A program made the translations under genes and the position numbers. The notes below the pieces were generated by a model. It had not been told where the DNA came from. It saw only the letters and a program-made list of their open reading frames with translations, and ran no database searches. Below, one piece after another: positions 60,620-64,000 of a stretch of DNA of 64,000 nucleotides (the first letter of the stretch is position 1; every line of letters starts with the position of its first letter). This DNA is from Lysobacter helvus (GTDB lineage Bacteria > Pseudomonadota > Gammaproteobacteria > Xanthomonadales > Xanthomonadaceae), in contig NZ_AP024546.1 of NCBI RefSeq assembly GCF_018406645.1, positions 2,542,001-2,606,000 on the forward strand. The letters run 5' to 3'.

Positions 60620-62728
60620 GTGGCGAAAATCACCAAGACCTTCCAGTACGGCAAGCACGAAGTCACCCTCGAAACCGGCGAAGTCGCCCGCCAGGCGTCC
60701 GGCGCCGTGGTCGTCAAGGTCGACGGCACCGTCCTGCTGGTCACCGCCGTCGCCGCCAAGTCGGCGCGCGAAGGCCAGGACTTCTTCCCCCTCACGGTGG
60801 ACTACCAGGAGAAGTTCTACGCCGGCGGCCGCATCCCGGGCGGCTTCTTCAAGCGCGAAGGGCGCCAGACCGAAAAGGAAACGCTGATCTCGCGCCTGAT
60901 CGATCGCCCGATCCGCCCGCTGTTCCCCGAGGACTACCGCAACGAAGTCCAGATCATCGCCACGGTGATGTCGCTCAACCCGGAAGTCGACGGTGACATC
61001 CCGGCGCTGATCGGCGCGTCCGCCGCGCTGTCGCTCGCCGGCACCCCGTTCCAGGGCCCGATCGGCGCCGCCAAGGTCGGTTACAAGAACGGGCAGTACA
61101 TCCTCAACCCGTCGATGACGGAACTCGCCGATTCCGAACTCGAACTCGTCGTCGCCGGCACGTCCAACGCCGTGCTGATGGTCGAGTCCGAAGCGAAGGA
61201 ACTGTCGGAAGACGTGATGCTCGGCGCCGTGATGTTCGGCCACCGCGAGATGCAGAAGGTCATCAACGCGATCAACGAACTCACCGTCGAAGCCGGCACG
61301 AAGGCCAACACGTGGGTCGAGCCGACCAAGCACCAGGGCCTGATCGCCGCCATCAAGGAAGGCGCCGGCACGCAGCTCGCGCAGGCCTACCAGATCCGCG
61401 ACAAGGGCCAGCGCCGCGACGCCATCCAGGCGATCAAGAAGGACCTGTGGGCGCAGCTCTCGGGCCGCGCCGAGGCCGAAGCCTTCACGCAGGGCGAATT
61501 CGGCAAGGAATTCGGCGAACTGGAATACCAGACGATGCGCGGCTCGGTCCTGTCGACCAAGGTCCGCATCGACGGTCGCGCGCTCGACACCGTGCGCCCG
61601 ATCAACTCGCAGGTCGGCATCCTGCCGCGCACGCACGGCTCCTCGCTGTTCACGCGTGGCGAGACGCAGGCGATCGTGGTCGCCACGCTCGGCACCGCGC
61701 GCGATGGCCAGATCATCGACGCCGTCGCCGGCGAGTACAAGGAGCACTTCCTGTTCCACTACAACTTCCCCCCGTTCTCCGTGGGTGAAGCCGGCCGCAT
61801 GATGGGCCCGAAGCGCCGCGAAATCGGCCACGGCCGCCTCGCCAAGCGCGGCGTGCTCGCCGTGATGCCGTCGATGGAAGCCTTCCCGTACACCATCCGC
61901 ATCGTGTCGGAAATCACCGAGTCCAACGGTTCCTCGTCGATGGCCTCCGTCTGCGGTTCCTCGCTGGCGCTGATGGACGCGGGCGTGCCGATCTCCGCGC
62001 CGGTCGCGGGCATCGCGATGGGCCTGGTGAAGGAAGGCGACGACTTCGTCGTGCTGAGCGACATCCTGGGCGACGAAGACCACCTCGGCGACATGGACTT
62101 CAAGGTGGCCGGCACGCAGAAGGGCATCTCGGCGCTGCAGATGGACATCAAGATCCAGGGCATCACCGAGGAAATCATGAAGGTCGCGCTGGCCCAGGCG
62201 AAGGCCGGCCGCCTGCACATCCTCGGCGAGATGGCCAACGCCATCACCACGCCGCGCGGTGAGCTGAGCGAGTTCGCGCCGCGCCTGCTGACGATGAAGA
62301 TCCACCCCGACAAGATCCGCGAAGTGATCGGCAAGGGCGGCTCGACCATCCAGGCGATCACCAAGGAAACCGGCACGCAGATCGACATCCAGGACGACGG
62401 CACGATCGTCATCGCTTCGGTCAACGCCGCCGCCGCCCAGGCCGCGAAGGCGCGCATCGAGCAGATCACCTCCGACGTCGAGCCGGGCCGCATCTACGAA
62501 GGCAAGGTCGTCAAGCTGATGGACTTCGGCGCGTTCGTGACCATCCTGCCGGGCAAGGACGGCCTGGTGCACGTCTCGCAGATCTCCAACGAGCGCGTCG
62601 AGAAGGTCAGCGACAAGCTCAAGGAAGGCGACGTGGTGAAGGTCAAGGTGCTGGAAGTCGACAAGCAGGGCCGCATCCGCCTGTCGATGAAGGCCGTGGA
62701 AGAAGGCGAGGGCGTGACCGCCGAGTAA
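60620..62728 (+). CDS. pnp: Polyribonucleotide nucleotidyltransferase
   Basis: A 702-residue 3'-5' phosphorolytic exoribonuclease and degradosome component. It has two RNase PH cores ([32 protein letters not shown] and GEARQ-type [14 protein letters not shown]), a KH domain ([16 protein letters not shown]) and an S1 domain ([24 protein letters not shown]). The start is GTG 60620 with AAGGA upstream. It ends in an intrinsic terminator. Confidence 0.97.
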   Translation: MAKITKTFQYGKHEVTLETGEVARQASGAVVVKVDGTVLLVTAVAAKSAREGQDFFPLTVDYQEKFYAGGRIPGGFFKREGRQTEKETLISRLIDRPIRPLFPEDYRNEVQIIATVMSLNPEVDGDIPALIGASAALSLAGTPFQGPIGAAKVGYKNGQYILNPSMTELADSELELVVAGTSNAVLMVESEAKELSEDVMLGAVMFGHREMQKVINAINELTVEAGTKANTWVEPTKHQGLIAAIKEGAGTQLAQAYQIRDKGQRRDAIQAIKKDLWAQLSGRAEAEAFTQGEFGKEFGELEYQTMRGSVLSTKVRIDGRALDTVRPINSQVGILPRTHGSSLFTRGETQAIVVATLGTARDGQIIDAVAGEYKEHFLFHYNFPPFSVGEAGRMMGPKRREIGHGRLAKRGVLAVMPSMEAFPYTIRIVSEITESNGSSSMASVCGSSLALMDAGVPISAPVAGIAMGLVKEGDDFVVLSDILGDEDHLGDMDFKVAGTQKGISALQMDIKIQGITEEIMKVALAQAKAGRLHILGEMANAITTPRGELSEFAPRLLTMKIHPDKIREVIGKGGSTIQAITKETGTQIDIQDDGTIVIASVNAAAAQAAKARIEQITSDVEPGRIYEGKVVKLMDFGAFVTILPGKDGLVHVSQISNERVEKVSDKLKEGDVVKVKVLEVDKQGRIRLSMKAVEEGEGVTAE

Positions 62729-62756
62729 TCGGCCGCGCGACATCGCAGGCTTCACG

Positions 62757-62782
62757 AAAAAGCGGGCTTCGGCCCGCTTTTT
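62757..62782 (+). terminator. Intrinsic terminator of pnp
   Basis: An AAAAAGCGGGC stem with a TTCG tetraloop and its complement ends in a T tract. Confidence 0.95.
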
Positions 62783-62860
62783 CTTTGCGTCGCAGGAGGT
62801 GAGACGGGCCCGTGCCAGGCTCGTGCCATGCCCGTTCATCCCCCTCGCGAATCCCGGGCG

Positions 62861-62866
62861 GATAAT
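62861..62866 (+). promoter_or_regulatory. -10 box, leaderless helicase start
   Basis: GATAAT ends 9 bases before ATG 62876, which would put the RNA start at or within a few bases of the start codon. No ribosome site is seen. Confidence 0.5.
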
Positions 62867-62875
62867 CCCGCGGGC

Positions 62876-64000
62876 ATGCCCCCGGCCTCCGTCCTCGCCC
62901 AGTTCCACCCCGCGGTCGCGGCGTGGTTTTCGCGCACGTTCCCGTCGCCCACGGAAGCGCAATCGCTGGCCTGGCCGGCGATCGCCAGCGGCCGCAACAC
63001 GCTCGTCGCCGCGCCCACCGGGTCGGGCAAGACGCTCACCGCGTTCCTCGCCGCCATCGATGCGCTCGTGCGCGAAGGCCTGTCGACCGGCCTGTCCGAC
63101 GAGACGCACGTCGTCTACGTCTCGCCGTTGAAAGCGCTGTCGAACGACATCCACCTGAACCTCGAAGCGCCGCTCGCCGGTATCCGCGAAGAGCTCGAAC
63201 GCCTCGGCCTTCCCGACGTCCCCATCCGGACCGCCGTACGCACCGGCGACACGCCGCAGAAGGAACGCGCGCAGATGCGCCGCGCCCCGCCGCACGTGCT
63301 GGTGACCACGCCGGAGTCGCTGTACGTGTTGCTCGGCTCCGAGTCGGGCCGCGCGATGCTGTCGAAGGCGCGCACGGTGATCGTCGACGAAATCCACGCG
63401 GTGGCCGCCAGCAAGCGCGGCAGTCATTTGTCGCTGTCGCTGGAACGCCTCGAATCGCTGTGCGGCCGCGCACTCGTGCGCGTCGGCTTGTCCGCCACGC
63501 AGAAACCGATCGATGAAGTCGCGCGCTTCCTCGTCGGCAGCGCCGCCGTGGCGCCCGACGGCACGCCCGACTGCGCGATCGTCGACATCGGCTACACCCG
63601 CGCGCGCGACCTCGCCATCGAAGTGCCGCCCACGCCGTTGTCGGCGGTGATGTCCAACGAGCAATGGGACCAGGTCTACGCGCGCATCGCGCAACTGGTC
63701 GAGCAGCACCGCACCACGCTCGTCTTCGTCAACACGCGCCGCATGGCCGAACGCGCCGCGCGGCACCTCGGCGAAAAGCTCGGCCGCGAACACGTCGCGG
63801 CGCACCACGGCAGCCTCGCGCGCGAATTGCGCCTGGATGCGGAGCAGCGCCTCAAAGCCGGGCAGCTGAAGGTGCTGATCGCGACCGCGTCGCTCGAACT
63901 GGGCATCGACATCGGCGACGTGGACCTCGTGTGCCAGCTCGGGTCGCCACGCGCGATCGCGGCGTTCCTGCAGCGCGTCGGGCGGTCGGGGCACCACGTC
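62876..64000 (+). CDS. lhr: Lhr-like ATP-dependent helicase, 5' part only
   Basis: The first 375 residues of a superfamily 2 helicase; the frame is open to the end of the window. Motif I is APTGSGKT (about residues 43-50), motif II reads VDEIHA (DEIH box), motif III SATQ, then [27 protein letters not shown] and [10 protein letters not shown]. This matches Lhr, a 3'-5' DNA/RNA helicase of repair and RNA metabolism. Full-length proteins are about 1400-1500 residues, or about 850 for the core form; which applies cannot be seen. Confidence 0.88.
   Translation, partial: MPPASVLAQFHPAVAAWFSRTFPSPTEAQSLAWPAIASGRNTLVAAPTGSGKTLTAFLAAIDALVREGLSTGLSDETHVVYVSPLKALSNDIHLNLEAPLAGIREELERLGLPDVPIRTAVRTGDTPQKERAQMRRAPPHVLVTTPESLYVLLGSESGRAMLSKARTVIVDEIHAVAASKRGSHLSLSLERLESLCGRALVRVGLSATQKPIDEVARFLVGSAAVAPDGTPDCAIVDIGYTRARDLAIEVPPTPLSAVMSNEQWDQVYARIAQLVEQHRTTLVFVNTRRMAERAARHLGEKLGREHVAAHHGSLARELRLDAEQRLKAGQLKVLIATASLELGIDIGDVDLVCQLGSPRAIAAFLQRVGRSGHHV

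Noticed and set aside
60473-63997. A 1174-codon minus-strand open frame opposite pnp and lhr
   Set aside because: It spans two well-supported genes and their terminator on the other strand and has no motifs, so it is a shadow.

Overview
The window is GC-rich, densely coded bacterial chromosome. Protein families and gene order (sdhCDAB with sdhE; rimP-nusA-infB-rbfA-truB-rpsO-pnp; NodT-type efflux lipoprotein; class I fumarase; YgfZ) fit a gammaproteobacterium. The sequence style fits Xanthomonadaceae/Lysobacteraceae, in the Lysobacter/Luteimonas range: very high GC, palindromes of the type GTCATYCCCGC...GCGGGRATGAC, intergenic GGGACYN-type heptamer repeats and TANAAT -10 boxes just before start codons. 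This assignment is an inference without a database search. I see no phage, insertion sequence, CRISPR array, tRNA or rRNA.

Layout. 1-575: two inverted copies of a ~250 bp repeat; a third copy lies at 24710-24958. 576-10377: housekeeping and stress genes (M3 peptidyl-dipeptidase, CBS-pair protein, glutathione peroxidase, acyltransferase-3, LytTR regulator, diguanylate cyclase, ferredoxin-NADP reductase, UbiB-like kinase). 10437-15653: ABC ATPase with a permease fused to an M1 peptidase, then a DUF488 gene. 15694-24705: a minus-strand RND efflux operon (small membrane protein, atypical SDR, adaptor, pump, classical SDR, outer-membrane lipoprotein) divergent from a LysR regulator. 24984-30663: GFA protein, PQQ-type sugar dehydrogenase, ABC exporter, and an ECF sigma/anti-sigma/DUF4097 operon. 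30801-41536: fumarase with a small partner, MscS channel, phospholipase D-like protein, cold-shock protein, aspzincin protease, glycine-zipper proteins, cytochrome, TcdA, TatD. 41694-48454: acyl-CoA dehydrogenase, then a GNAT-GST-DUF3857-E1 fusion series in which each gene from the GST on overlaps its predecessor by 4 bp. 48464-53288: YgfZ and the succinate dehydrogenase cluster with both an SDHAF4-like factor and SdhE. 53529-62728: the rimP to pnp translation/RNA operon with an unusual leader. 62876-64000: an Lhr-type helicase running off the end.

The most interesting features are the repeat family, whose copies show a compensatory base-pair change in a long hairpin; the rimP leader, where a consensus promoter is followed by two intrinsic terminators before the first gene; a set of promoters whose -10 boxes imply leaderless mRNAs; heptamer repeats that form a large inverted structure inside the efflux operon and overrun the truB start; and an efflux operon carrying two SDR genes, one lacking the usual catalytic residues. 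No completely new system is obvious; most genes belong to known families.
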